In this document: positions 31,400 to 40,195 of the stretch, one piece after another
Layout of the letters: every line of letters begins with the position of its first letter
Position numbering within the stretch: the first letter of the stretch is position 1
NCBI GenBank assembly: GCA_910588145.1
Contig: CAJUPO010000007.1
Span: 1-64,000, forward strand
Length of the DNA stretch: 64,000 nt
From: an uncultured Oscillospiraceae bacterium
GTDB taxonomy: Bacteria; Bacillota; Clostridia; Oscillospirales; Ruminococcaceae
Reading direction: 5' to 3'
Translations under genes and position numbers: made by a program
The notes under the pieces: generated by a model
The model's input: the letters and a program-made list of their open reading frames with translations, nothing else
The model's database searches: none
Told to the model about the DNA's origin: nothing

Positions 31400-33001
31400 T
31401 TATCTTTCATGACGTGCATACTTAGGAAGAAGCAGAGGTGAAACACCTTCATTTTCAATGCCGGCATCCTTGAGTTCCTGAGCGTATTCGTTGATATGCT
31501 CAAGAGTCATGCTTCCAAGAGTTGTTTCCTTAGCTTTAGCAGCAGCAGCCTTACCTGCATTGCGTCCGAATACGATAATATCAAGAAGTGAATTACCCAT
31601 AAGACGATTTCTTCCATGGATTCCTCCAACAGCCTCACCAGCAACAAGCAGGTTAGGAATTGTCTTAGTGAATCCGTCGCCGCCGATTTCAAGACCGCCG
31701 TTCTGATAATGGAGTGTAGGATAAATGAGAATCGGCTGTTTTCTCATATCTATATCATAGTTAAGATACATACGGAGCATAGCAGGAATTCTTTTTTCAA
31801 TTGTTCCCTCTCCGCCGAGAATTTCAATCATTGGAGTATCAAGCCAAACGCCTGTACCCAGAGGTGTTTCAACACCCTTATTTCTGTCTGAACATTCACG
31901 GATAATTGAAGCTGCAGAAACGTCACGTGTTTCAAGCGGATGCATGAAAGCCTCACCGTCAACGTTAACGAGCATAGCGCCCAGTGAACGAACCTTTTCA
32001 GTTACAAGGGCGCCGAAAATTTGTGAAGGATAGGCAACGCCAGTCGGATGATACTGAATTGTATCCTGATAGAGAAGCGGGGCTCCTGCACGGTAGCCGA
32101 GAATAAGTCCGTCGGCTGTTGCACCGTAATGGTTAGATGTCGGGAAGTTCTGATAATGAAGTCTGCCGGCGCCGCCTGTTGCAATAACAACAGTTTTTGC
32201 TTTGGCAACAAGGTAATCGCCTGTTTCCATATTAAGAAGCACTGCTCCGGAAACCTGACCCTTGTCATCTTTAATAAGTTCCACGGCTGAAGTAAATTCA
32301 ACAACCGGAATATTTCTATTAATAACCTCGTCACGAAGATTACGCATGATTTCTGCACCGGAGTAATCCTTGCAGGCGTGCATTCTCTTTCTTGAAGTAC
32401 CGCCGCCGTGAGTAGTTACCATATTTCCTTCTGTATCCTTATCGAACATAACGCCGAGCTTGTTGAGCCAATGGATAGCGTCAGGAGCTTCCATAACAAG
32501 ACGTCTTAAAAGTTCAGGTCTTGCTGCGAAATGACCGCCGCCGAAAGCGTCAAGGTAATGCTGAACAGGAGAATCGTTTTCCTTATCAGCCGCCTGAATA
32601 CCGCCTTCAGCCATCATTGTGTTTGCGTCGCCGATACGAAGCTTTGTTACGATCATAACATTTGCTCCGGCTTCATGAGCTTCAATAGCAGCAGATGAAC
32701 CTGCGCCGCCGCCGCCGATTACAAGTACGTCAACATCATAATCAACCTTGCTTAAATCTACATTATCAGCAATCAGTCTGCTGTTTGAATGGATAAGATC
32801 AGCAAGTTCCTTCGGCGCTTTCTGTCCCTTGTTAGGGCCGATTTTTATTTCATCAAAACCATCTGTTCTGTAATCAGGATGATAAGCTTTGAGAAGGGTA
32901 TCCTTTTCCTCGGCAGTCATTCTTGCCGGTTCGTGCTTCATACGTTCTTCTCTTGTTGCTTCTACTTTTTTAATAGACTCAAGCATTTCTGGTGTAAACA
33001 T
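31400..33001 (-). CDS. Fumarate reductase / succinate dehydrogenase-family flavoprotein
   Basis: A 533-residue FAD subunit. An unusual 70-residue N-terminal extension precedes the FAD-binding DVLVIGGGGAGSSAAIEAHE. Then TTHGGGTSRKRMHACKDYSG, IQYHPTGV (active-site His), and AGEAVGGIHGRNRLMGNSLL (active-site Arg, FAD-binding) follow in order, so the catalytic set of fumarate reductases is present. The C-terminal helical domain is short. There is no signal peptide and no membrane anchor gene in the operon, so the enzyme should be cytoplasmic, as in the soluble thiol:fumarate reductases. Neighbours point to fumarate reduction rather than L-aspartate oxidation. Confidence 0.85.
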   Translation of the reverse strand: MFTPEMLESIKKVEATREERMKHEPARMTAEEKDTLLKAYHPDYRTDGFDEIKIGPNKGQKAPKELADLIHSNSRLIADNVDLSKVDYDVDVLVIGGGGAGSSAAIEAHEAGANVMIVTKLRIGDANTMMAEGGIQAADKENDSPVQHYLDAFGGGHFAARPELLRRLVMEAPDAIHWLNKLGVMFDKDTEGNMVTTHGGGTSRKRMHACKDYSGAEIMRNLRDEVINRNIPVVEFTSAVELIKDDKGQVSGAVLLNMETGDYLVAKAKTVVIATGGAGRLHYQNFPTSNHYGATADGLILGYRAGAPLLYQDTIQYHPTGVAYPSQIFGALVTEKVRSLGAMLVNVDGEAFMHPLETRDVSAASIIRECSDRNKGVETPLGTGVWLDTPMIEILGGEGTIEKRIPAMLRMYLNYDIDMRKQPILIYPTLHYQNGGLEIGGDGFTKTIPNLLVAGEAVGGIHGRNRLMGNSLLDIIVFGRNAGKAAAAKAKETTLGSMTLEHINEYAQELKDAGIENEGVSPLLLPKYARHER

Positions 33002-33016
33002 GATAGATAACCCTCC

Positions 33017-33691
33017 TTATTTTTCAATCTCTCTTGTATTATAGAGTTCCTGCATCTCTGTAATAGGCTTCTGCATGATCTGTTCAATAAGCTGATCATA
33101 AGCGCCCTGACGGATCTCTTCAACACGCTTTTCGAGATGTGCTGTTTCAGGAGCAATATACTTACCTGTAAGTCTTCTTGCAAGAAGCCCTACCATCGGA
33201 TGTGAAATTCCTGCCGGACATCTTACAGTACAGCATCCGCAGGCTACGCAGTCGAAGGATTCTTCAGCGCATTTTTCAAATTCACCTCTCTGGGCATAAG
33301 CGATATACTGCATAACGTTCAGGTTCTGCGTACAAGCATTTGTACAGGCATTGCATCCGATACAGCTGTAAATTTCAGGATACAGCTCCATCATGATCTG
33401 CTGAGTAGGCTTGATTTCCTCAATGCTGTAAGTTCTCTTATCAGTCGGGAAGAATGGAATACTTGCAACATACATTCCTTCCTCAACCTGCTTCTGACAA
33501 GCAAGACAAGTCTTAAGCTCGTTCTTGCCCTTTATTCTGTAAATTGTTGCACAAGCGCCGCAGAATCCGTGACGGCATCCGCAGCCTCTTTTAAGTGTGT
33601 AACCGGCATATTCCATAGCTGTCATAATTGTCAGTGCAGCCGGTACGCTGTATTTTTTACCAAAAAAATATACATTTACCATGTTTTCCAT
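33017..33691 (-). CDS. Fumarate reductase-type iron-sulfur subunit
   Basis: A 224-residue FrdB/SdhB-like electron carrier. N-terminal [2Fe-2S] domain with RGCGCRHGFCGAC and TCLAC (residues 35-80), then two cubane motifs, CIGCNACTNAC near 125 and CVACGCCTVRCP near 160. Compared with typical SdhB the last motif carries full CxxCxxCxxxC, so two [4Fe-4S] rather than one [3Fe-4S] seem likely. It has no CCG domain, unlike TfrB of methanogens, but separate hdrB and hdrC genes are in the same operon. Confidence 0.85.
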   Translation of the reverse strand: MENMVNVYFFGKKYSVPAALTIMTAMEYAGYTLKRGCGCRHGFCGACATIYRIKGKNELKTCLACQKQVEEGMYVASIPFFPTDKRTYSIEEIKPTQQIMMELYPEIYSCIGCNACTNACTQNLNVMQYIAYAQRGEFEKCAEESFDCVACGCCTVRCPAGISHPMVGLLARRLTGKYIAPETAHLEKRVEEIRQGAYDQLIEQIMQKPITEMQELYNTREIEK

Positions 33692-33706
33692 GTTAAAAAG
33701 TCCTTT

Positions 33707-34561
33707 CTAATATTCATTCGGAAGTGCGTCGATTTCATCGCAGCGGAACACAGGACCATCCTTGCAGACATACTTTGAGCCGATATTGCAGCGGCCGCAT
33801 TTACCGATACCGCATTTCATACGAAGCTCAAATGTTGTATATATCTGTTCCTTAGAAAATCCCATTTCTTCCAGTCCTGCAAGAACAAACTTAATCATGA
33901 TCGGAGGACCGCAGATAAGTACAGTTTTATTTGTAGCAAATTCAAGTTCCTTTAGATATGCAGGAACAAAACCTACGTGTCCGTCCCAGCCTTCCTGTTC
34001 ACGGTCGATAGTAAGATGAACATCTACATTTTCAGCATTCATCCAGACTTCCTGGATTTCCTTAAGCTGAACGAGGTCATCTGCCGAACGTGAACCATAA
34101 AGAATATCAACCTTGCCGTAATCGGCACGGTTATCAAGAACATAGTTTATAACGCTTCTAAGCGGCGCAAGACCGATACCTCCGGCGATAAACAGGAGAT
34201 CCTTGCCCTTAAGCTCAGTCTCTACCGGAAAATGATTTCCGTAAGGTCCGCGTACAGTAATCTCATCTCCGACCTGAATGTCATGGAGATATTCAGTCAG
34301 TGAACCGCATTTTTTTATACTAAACTCCTGATATTCCTTGTTTGTAGGAGAAGATGTAATTGAAAACATTCCCTCGCTTATGCCGGGAGCGCAGAGCATT
34401 GCGCACTGACCGGGCATATGTTCAAAAAGCTTGCCGCCTTCCGGTGCATTAACACGGAAAGTTTTTACATCAGGTGTTTCCTGACGTATATCTGTAACAA
34501 CGCCGACCTTTGGTATCAGCGTATCTAAAGTATAATTCTTATGACAGGTACATTCACTCAT
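33707..34561 (-). CDS. FAD/NAD(P)-binding oxidoreductase subunit (FlxA/HyhG/AsrB-like)
   Basis: A 284-residue ferredoxin-reductase-fold protein. FAD-binding barrel (residues 10-105; FSITSSPTNKE), NAD-binding part LLFIAGGIGLAPLRSVI near 125 and CGPPIMIKFVL near 225, and a C-terminal [2Fe-2S] motif CGIGKCGRCNIGSKYVC. This is the NADH entry subunit in Flx-Hdr, NADP-hydrogenase and Asr complexes. Its stop is close to frdB and its start overlaps the next Fe-S gene by 4 bases. Confidence 0.85.
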   Translation of the reverse strand: MSECTCHKNYTLDTLIPKVGVVTDIRQETPDVKTFRVNAPEGGKLFEHMPGQCAMLCAPGISEGMFSITSSPTNKEYQEFSIKKCGSLTEYLHDIQVGDEITVRGPYGNHFPVETELKGKDLLFIAGGIGLAPLRSVINYVLDNRADYGKVDILYGSRSADDLVQLKEIQEVWMNAENVDVHLTIDREQEGWDGHVGFVPAYLKELEFATNKTVLICGPPIMIKFVLAGLEEMGFSKEQIYTTFELRMKCGIGKCGRCNIGSKYVCKDGPVFRCDEIDALPNEY

Positions 34562-35592
34562 GCTTTTTCACCTTCCTGCTTCTGAAATGACTTGATAACC
34601 TTTACAATATTGAGTGATGACGGACATTTATCAACGCAGCGTCCGCATCCGACGCATGAGTACATTCCGTCGTTATTAGCAGGGAAATATACAAGCTTGT
34701 GCATAAATCTCTGACGGAATCTCTGCATCTGGCTGGTACGGTTATTGCCGTGAGCCATCATTGTAAAGTCGGAATACATACAAGAATCCCAACAGCGGTA
34801 ACGCTGTACACCGTGACCGGTATCGTAATCCTTGATGTCATAGCACTGGCAGGTAGGACATACAAAAGTACAAGTTCCGCATGCCAAGCATGGTTTATAG
34901 AGTTCTTCCCACAGCGGTGAGTCAAATTTTTCCATAAGCACATCACCGTTCCAGCCTTCCAGAGAAAGGCCTGAATAAGGAAGCTTGTCAACAATATTTC
35001 TAATTGAAGCCTTTTCAGCTTCAACTGCGCAATCATCAGTATTTTCAAGAAGACTGCTTACAGCATCAGTAAGTGCCTGACCTTTTTCTGTTACAGGATT
35101 CCAGTAAAGGGAATCTTCAGTAAGCCAAACAGAAACATCTCCTGCCGGTTCAGCGCAGTCTACACCGAATGCCTTACAAAAACAGCTTTCAGACGGTTCA
35201 TGACACGCCATAGCAACAATTGTACCATGGTCACGGCGAGCCTTATAGAATGTATCCACCGGATCAGACAGAAATACTCTGTCAAGAACCTCTACGCCTC
35301 TTAAATCACAAGCTTTCATGCCGAATACAACAAAGTTCTGATCCTTAAGAGCTTCCGGTTCGATAGAAATGCTCTTGCCGTCCTTTGTACATTTATATAA
35401 ATTTTCGCTCTGCGGAAAAAAAGCGTCCTTTGGCGATTTAACTGTTTTAAGTACATCTAATGCAACTTCTGCGTCTTCAGTCCATGCCGCAAAATTTACC
35501 TGACCTGCTGTGTTAACCGGAAGATATAATTCCTGGTTTTCCGCAATCAGGCGGAATAATGCTGGCAGATTTTCCTTTGCCGTTTTAAACAT
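34558..35592 (-). CDS. 4Fe-4S dicluster protein (FlxB/HyhB/AsrA-like)
   Basis: A 344-residue cytoplasmic Fe-S protein. N-terminal half is the alpha/beta domain seen in HyhB and AsrA (DLRGVEVLDRVFLSDPVDTFY, ACHEPSESCFCKAFG), the C-terminal half holds CLACGTCTFVCPTCQC near 238 and CVGCGRCVDKCPSSL near 315. It overlaps the FlxA-like gene (ATGA) and is expected to relay electrons between the NADH module and the next Fe-S subunits. Confidence 0.8.
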   Translation of the reverse strand: MFKTAKENLPALFRLIAENQELYLPVNTAGQVNFAAWTEDAEVALDVLKTVKSPKDAFFPQSENLYKCTKDGKSISIEPEALKDQNFVVFGMKACDLRGVEVLDRVFLSDPVDTFYKARRDHGTIVAMACHEPSESCFCKAFGVDCAEPAGDVSVWLTEDSLYWNPVTEKGQALTDAVSSLLENTDDCAVEAEKASIRNIVDKLPYSGLSLEGWNGDVLMEKFDSPLWEELYKPCLACGTCTFVCPTCQCYDIKDYDTGHGVQRYRCWDSCMYSDFTMMAHGNNRTSQMQRFRQRFMHKLVYFPANNDGMYSCVGCGRCVDKCPSSLNIVKVIKSFQKQEGEKA

Positions 35593-35595
35593 ACA

Positions 35596-36573
35596 TTATC
35601 CCCTTTCTCCGACAATGCCAGGCTCACAATCATCAAATGTGAAGTTTGTAAGCGGCGCTCTTGACTCGGTATCTTCTCCGGCCTGGTATTCACCGTAAAA
35701 TTCATTTATATCCTTAATAAACTTTCTGTTGAACAGATGAAGCGGAATGCCCTGGGGACAAACACGGCTGCATTCTCCGCAGTCAGTACATCTGCCGGCA
35801 ACATGAAAAGCACGGATAATATGGAACATTTTTTCTTCAAAGCTGTCGGTATTAGCTTTCTGCGCACTGTCAAACTTATTGCTGTCGAATACGCACTTGC
35901 GGCAGCTGCAAGCTGGACAAACATTTCTGCACGCATTGCATCTTATACATTTGCTGAGCTCTTTCTGGAAAAATGCAAATTTTTCTTCAGGGGACATATT
36001 TTCTATTCTGGATACTTCGCTGAATCTGTCTGCGCCTTCTGACGTATCCTTAGATTCACCGATGATTTCATCGTAAACCACATGCTCCTTACCCTTGCAA
36101 ACATAGCATCTTTCGAGCATTACATCATTATAAGAGCATGACTTTTTACCATAAACAGTCTCAAATTCAAGAGTTTCTGCATCGCCGTCTATTTCCGCAC
36201 CGGAAACAGAAGTGATTCCCCTGATACCCTGAGCCTTAATTTTTTCTATATCAAGCTTGCCTTTACAGCCAACGCCGATAATATAAGTTTTTTCACGGTC
36301 AACTCTATGCTCTTTAATAAGCTGATTGAAGCTGTATGTATCACATGGCTTCAGGCAAACAAGAGTTTTTCCCTCAAGCTTTGCAGCTTCGATCATATAT
36401 TTGCTGAGATTTGCACCGCAGAATCCGTCATAAACGAAATTCTCCAATTCATCTTCAGTCTTAAAATAAGCCGGTTCAGGATTATAGGAAAGATCTCCTG
36501 CCTTCCAGCCAAGAACACGCTCTACTGTCTTATCAGCCAGAAGTTCCTTAATGCGGTTGATTAATTCCTGCAT
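35596..36573 (-). CDS. 4Fe-4S protein, FrhB/FlxC-like
   Basis: A 325-residue Fe-S protein. Residues 40-150 resemble the FrhB/FdhB N-terminal domain (CGANLSKYMIEAAKLEGKTL, CLKPCDTYSF), and the C-terminal part has CIRCNACRNVCPACSCRKC near 207 and CTDCGECSRVCPQG near 260. Encoded between the MvhD-like and AsrA-like subunits, with 13-base overlap to the former. The exact role is inferred from Flx gene order in sulfate reducers. Confidence 0.75.
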   Translation of the reverse strand: MQELINRIKELLADKTVERVLGWKAGDLSYNPEPAYFKTEDELENFVYDGFCGANLSKYMIEAAKLEGKTLVCLKPCDTYSFNQLIKEHRVDREKTYIIGVGCKGKLDIEKIKAQGIRGITSVSGAEIDGDAETLEFETVYGKKSCSYNDVMLERCYVCKGKEHVVYDEIIGESKDTSEGADRFSEVSRIENMSPEEKFAFFQKELSKCIRCNACRNVCPACSCRKCVFDSNKFDSAQKANTDSFEEKMFHIIRAFHVAGRCTDCGECSRVCPQGIPLHLFNRKFIKDINEFYGEYQAGEDTESRAPLTNFTFDDCEPGIVGERG

Positions 36574-37004
36574 CTCAGATCCTCCAATCTAACATTCTTT
36601 CCAAGTGAACGGATTTTTTCTACAAATTCATTCATTGTTGCAGAAAACTTAACACCCTCAGCCGCTGACACCCATTCAACACGGGTACGTCCCTGTTCAA
36701 CGCCGATATAATCAAGCATTGAGAACAAAAGAGTCATACGGCGTCTTGCATAATAGTTACCTGTACTGTAATGGCAGTCACCGGGATGGCATCCGCACAT
36801 TATAACGCCGTCGGCGCCCTTTTCAAATGCTCTGAGAATGAACATAGGGTTTACACGGCATGAGCAAGGCACACGAATAATTTTTACATCAGCAGGATAT
36901 GCAAGACGGCTGCTTCCTGCCAAATCAGCGCCGGCATAACTGCACCAATTGCAGCAGAAAGCTACAATTTTCGGTCTGAATTCTTCATTTCCATTTATCG
37001 GCAT
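36561..37004 (-). CDS. MvhD/FlxD-like hydrogenase delta subunit
   Basis: A 147-residue [2Fe-2S] protein of the MvhD family, the adaptor that hands electrons to HdrA. Conserved Cys patterns FCCNWCSYAGAD, VPCSCRV and MCGCHPGDCHY are all there. Overlaps hdrA by 10 bases and the next gene by 13, so synthesis is tightly coupled. No hydrogenase large or small subunit is nearby, which favours an NADH-linked (Flx) rather than a hydrogen-linked complex. Confidence 0.9.
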   Translation of the reverse strand: MPINGNEEFRPKIVAFCCNWCSYAGADLAGSSRLAYPADVKIIRVPCSCRVNPMFILRAFEKGADGVIMCGCHPGDCHYSTGNYYARRRMTLLFSMLDYIGVEQGRTRVEWVSAAEGVKFSATMNEFVEKIRSLGKNVRLEDLRCRN

Positions 37005-38983
37005 ATTGCATCCACCTCCGCAATAATCTGTCTGTTAGAGAAGCCCTGAAGGTCCATAGCGCCTGAAGGACAAGCAACCGTACAAGCGCCGCAGCCCTGA
37101 CAGAGCGCTGTATTTACAACTGCTACACGGCGTGTTTCACGGATTCCATGATCATTAACCTGCTTATCTTCATAAGAAATAGCGCCGTAAGGACAAACAT
37201 TGGCACAAGTTGAGCATCCGTTGCACAATAACTCGTCCGAATGAGCTGTACATGGGTTAGTAAGGAGCTTATCCTTAGCAAGAAGTCCAACAACCTTAAT
37301 AGCGGCAGCTCCTGCCTGAGCAACGGTTTCAGGAATATCCTTAGGTCCCTGTGAAACGCCGGAAAGGAATACGCCGGCTGTCGGTGATTCAACAGGACGA
37401 AGCTTAGGGTGCGCTTCAGTAAGGAAGTTATTAGTATCGATACTTGCAGTAAGCATTGTTGCCAGCTTTCTTACAGATGACTCTGGTTCGATAGCAGCAG
37501 CAAGAACAACCATATCAGCTTCCATTTTAATCTGCTTGTTGTCAATAAGATCAACACCATGAACCATAAGCTGTCCGTCAGGCTGAGGTGCAACCTTGCC
37601 TACCTGACCCTTTATATAATTAACACCGTATTCTTCAACGGCTCTTCTGTAAAACTCATCGAAGTTCTTACCAGGAGTACGAACATCTATATAAAATACA
37701 GTAACATTTACATCAGGATACTTATCTCTGATAAGCATTGCGTGCTTTGCTGTATACATACAGCAGATTTTTGAGCAGTAGCTCTTTCCTCTGTTATCAG
37801 AGCATCTGCTTCCAACGCACTGAATAAACACAATGTTCTTAGGAGACTTTCCGTCTGAAAGACGTTCCAGATGACCCTTTGTAGGTCCGGCAGCATTCAT
37901 AATACGCTCAAGTTCAAGGGAAGTAATTACGTCCTTGCTCTGGCTGTATGCATATTCATCGTACTGGTCAAGCTTTATAATATCAAAACCTGTAGCAACA
38001 ACGATTGCGCCGTACTTTTCAGAAATAATTTCATCTTTCTGAGTATAGTCGATTGCTCCTGCCTGACAAACCTTTTCACAAAGACCGCATTTTCCTGTCT
38101 TCATCTTGATACACTGATCTGTATCAATTACAGGAACATTTGGTATAGCCTGTGCAAAAGGGGTATAAATTGCGCTTCTTTTATTAAGTCCACGGTTAAA
38201 TTCGCTCAAGCCCTTTTTAGAAGGACACTTTTCCTGACAAACTCCGCATCCGGTACACTTTGTCATATCTACATAGCGAGCCTTTTTGCGGATATCAACA
38301 GTAAAGTCACCTACAAATCCGCTTACTTTTTCTACCTCGCTGTATGTATAGATATTAATCTTTTCATGAGCCGAAGCGTCAACCATCTTAGGTGTAAGGA
38401 TACACGCTGAACAGTCAAGAGTCGGGAAAGTCTTGTCAAGCTGAGACATTCTTCCGCCGATACTCGGAGTCTTTTCAACAATATCAACTTCATAGCCTGC
38501 GTCTGCAATATCAAGAGCTGTCTGGATTCCGGCAATACCGCCGCCGATAACCAGAGCACGCTTAGTAACACGGCTTTCGCCAGGCTTAAGAGGTGTATTG
38601 AGATTAACCTTAGCAACTGCTGCTCTTGCAAGGATAACAGCTTTCTTTGTAGCCTCTTCAATATCCTTGTGGATCCAGGAACACTGTTCACGAATGTTTG
38701 CGATTTCAACCATATAAGGGTTGATTCCCGCCTTTTCCGCACACTTTCTGAATGTTCCCTCATGCATACGAGGAGAACATGAACAAACAACAATACCTGT
38801 CAGACCATGTTCCTTTATTGCGCCTGCAATTTTTTCCTGACCTGCCTCAGAACACATATACTGATAATCTTCAGCATGAACTACTCCAGGTTCAGCTTTA
38901 ATTACCTCTACTACTTTATTAACGTCAACGGTAGCGGCAATATTGCTTCCGCAATGACATACAAAAACTCCTATTCTCTGCAC
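36995..38983 (-). CDS. hdrA: HdrA, FAD-containing heterodisulfide reductase subunit A
   Basis: A 662-residue HdrA, the flavin electron-bifurcating centre of Hdr complexes. N-terminal VFVCHCGSNIA domain, FAD Rossmann motif ALVIGGGIAGIQTALDIADA near 147, LDCSACILTPKM, inserted ferredoxin motifs CTGCGVCQEKCPSK near 240 and CGLCEKVCQAGAI near 300, second FAD segment GVFLSGVSQGPKDIPETVAQ near 545, and C-terminal two-cluster ferredoxin (CNGCSTCANVCPYG, CQGCGACTVACPSG). All domains of the full-length type are present. Its neighbours supply the NADH and substrate arms. Confidence 0.92.
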   Translation of the reverse strand: MQRIGVFVCHCGSNIAATVDVNKVVEVIKAEPGVVHAEDYQYMCSEAGQEKIAGAIKEHGLTGIVVCSCSPRMHEGTFRKCAEKAGINPYMVEIANIREQCSWIHKDIEEATKKAVILARAAVAKVNLNTPLKPGESRVTKRALVIGGGIAGIQTALDIADAGYEVDIVEKTPSIGGRMSQLDKTFPTLDCSACILTPKMVDASAHEKINIYTYSEVEKVSGFVGDFTVDIRKKARYVDMTKCTGCGVCQEKCPSKKGLSEFNRGLNKRSAIYTPFAQAIPNVPVIDTDQCIKMKTGKCGLCEKVCQAGAIDYTQKDEIISEKYGAIVVATGFDIIKLDQYDEYAYSQSKDVITSLELERIMNAAGPTKGHLERLSDGKSPKNIVFIQCVGSRCSDNRGKSYCSKICCMYTAKHAMLIRDKYPDVNVTVFYIDVRTPGKNFDEFYRRAVEEYGVNYIKGQVGKVAPQPDGQLMVHGVDLIDNKQIKMEADMVVLAAAIEPESSVRKLATMLTASIDTNNFLTEAHPKLRPVESPTAGVFLSGVSQGPKDIPETVAQAGAAAIKVVGLLAKDKLLTNPCTAHSDELLCNGCSTCANVCPYGAISYEDKQVNDHGIRETRRVAVVNTALCQGCGACTVACPSGAMDLQGFSNRQIIAEVDAICR

Positions 38984-38990
38984 CGCAAAC

Positions 38991-39380
38991 TCACCTCCTG
39001 TATTTTCTGAATGCGCTTACCAGAAGCTGCTGCGGCATATCAGGATCAAGAAGCTCAGGAATTTCATTAGGTGAAAGATAATCCTGATCCTTCTGTCTTA
39101 CAACAACCTGCCTTGCTGCGTCAATAAGCTTACCGGGCTTAACGTCTCTCGGACAGCGTTCAACGCAGGCAAAGCATGAAAGGCATTTCCAAAGTGATTT
39201 TGAATTAACAAGTGATTCTATATCCTCATTCAGTACATAAGATACAAACTGGTGAGGCTTAATATCCATTTCATTATATGACGGGCAGGACGCAGAACAC
39301 TTTCCGCATTTCATGCATTTATAAGGATTAACACCGCTGATTTCGCGAATCAGTTCAGCTGACTTGAATGATGTTTCCAC
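38991..39380 (-). CDS. hdrC: HdrC, iron-sulfur subunit
   Basis: A 129-residue protein with two cubane motifs, CMKCGKCSASCPS (about residue 23) and CLSCFACVERCP (about 66), separated as in HdrC of Hdr complexes. It links HdrA to HdrB. It shares a base with the hdrB stop and lies 7 bases before hdrA. Confidence 0.9.
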   Translation of the reverse strand: METSFKSAELIREISGVNPYKCMKCGKCSASCPSYNEMDIKPHQFVSYVLNEDIESLVNSKSLWKCLSCFACVERCPRDVKPGKLIDAARQVVVRQKDQDYLSPNEIPELLDPDMPQQLLVSAFRKYRR

Positions 39381-40174
39381 TATTTTGCGACCTCCTCTTT
39401 AACTCCGAGAGCCTCTGCAAGCAGTTCGGTAAAATAATAAACAGGCAGCTCGCTCTTTGAGTTCTTGTTCATATTATAAAGGCAGAGCGGACAAGCGGTA
39501 ATCAGCATATCTGCGCCGAATCCCTCTGCGCTGTTCATAATATTATCGGACATATTTCCTGCCATTTCCTTTTCCTTAAGAGCAATGTGACCTCCGCAGC
39601 ACTCATTGCGATAAGGGTAAATAACCGGCTCAGCGCCGATGGCACGAATAAAATCTTCCATGATCTTAGGATTTTCCGGATTGTCAAACTCCAGCACCTT
39701 GCCGGGACGCAGAAGCAGGCATCCGTAATAAGCGCCTATTTTCTTTCCCTTAAGCGGATTGACAACCTTTTCCTTAAGCTTATCAAAGCCCACGCGATCT
39801 CTCAGAACTTCAAGAAAATGAAGGACTGTTGTTTCACCTGCGTACGGCTCTTCAAGCTTCATGTAATTATTTGCTCTTGTACGGATGTCCTCAACATTTT
39901 TCATATCATCATTTACTCTTTTGATAACGTGATGACACGCCGAACATAAAGTTACCAGTTCCTGACCCTTTTCCTTAGCTTCATTAAGAGCGCGTACTGA
40001 TGACAGCTTTGTAGCTATTTCATCGCTTCCCAGGGGATATACGCCGCCGCAGCACTGCCAGTTTTCGATTTCCTCAAGTTCAAAACCCAGCGCCTTAGCG
40101 GACGCTCTTGCATAAGCGTCCAGATCCTTTGCTTTAGTTCTTAAGGTACATCCGGAATAATAACTGTACTTCAT
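39380..40174 (-). CDS. hdrB: HdrB, CCG-domain catalytic subunit
   Basis: A 264-residue HdrB. Both CCG domains are complete: first Cys9, CC at 41-42 and CSAC at 77-80; second YYGCLLL, ECCGGH and ACPLC. Such residues hold the two noncubane [4Fe-4S] clusters that cleave heterodisulfides in methanogens and reduce DsrC-type or other thiol partners elsewhere. No DsrC gene is present here, so the natural acceptor is unknown; the linked fumarate reductase is a candidate. Confidence 0.92.
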   Translation of the reverse strand: MKYSYYSGCTLRTKAKDLDAYARASAKALGFELEEIENWQCCGGVYPLGSDEIATKLSSVRALNEAKEKGQELVTLCSACHHVIKRVNDDMKNVEDIRTRANNYMKLEEPYAGETTVLHFLEVLRDRVGFDKLKEKVVNPLKGKKIGAYYGCLLLRPGKVLEFDNPENPKIMEDFIRAIGAEPVIYPYRNECCGGHIALKEKEMAGNMSDNIMNSAEGFGADMLITACPLCLYNMNKNSKSELPVYYFTELLAEALGVKEEVAK

Positions 40175-40195
40175 AGCTTTTATTACCCTTCCATT

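Noticed and set aside
38332..38793. Long alternative frames inside hdrA (also 31507-32358 in frdA, 34758-35048)
   Set aside because: Low-complexity Leu/Arg/Ser shadows of high-GC Fe-S genes with no initiation signals.
36995..40174. Methanogen-type heterodisulfide reductase
   Set aside because: No coenzyme M/B genes and the organism is a spore-forming bacterium; the Hdr set is of the bacterial Flx-linked kind.
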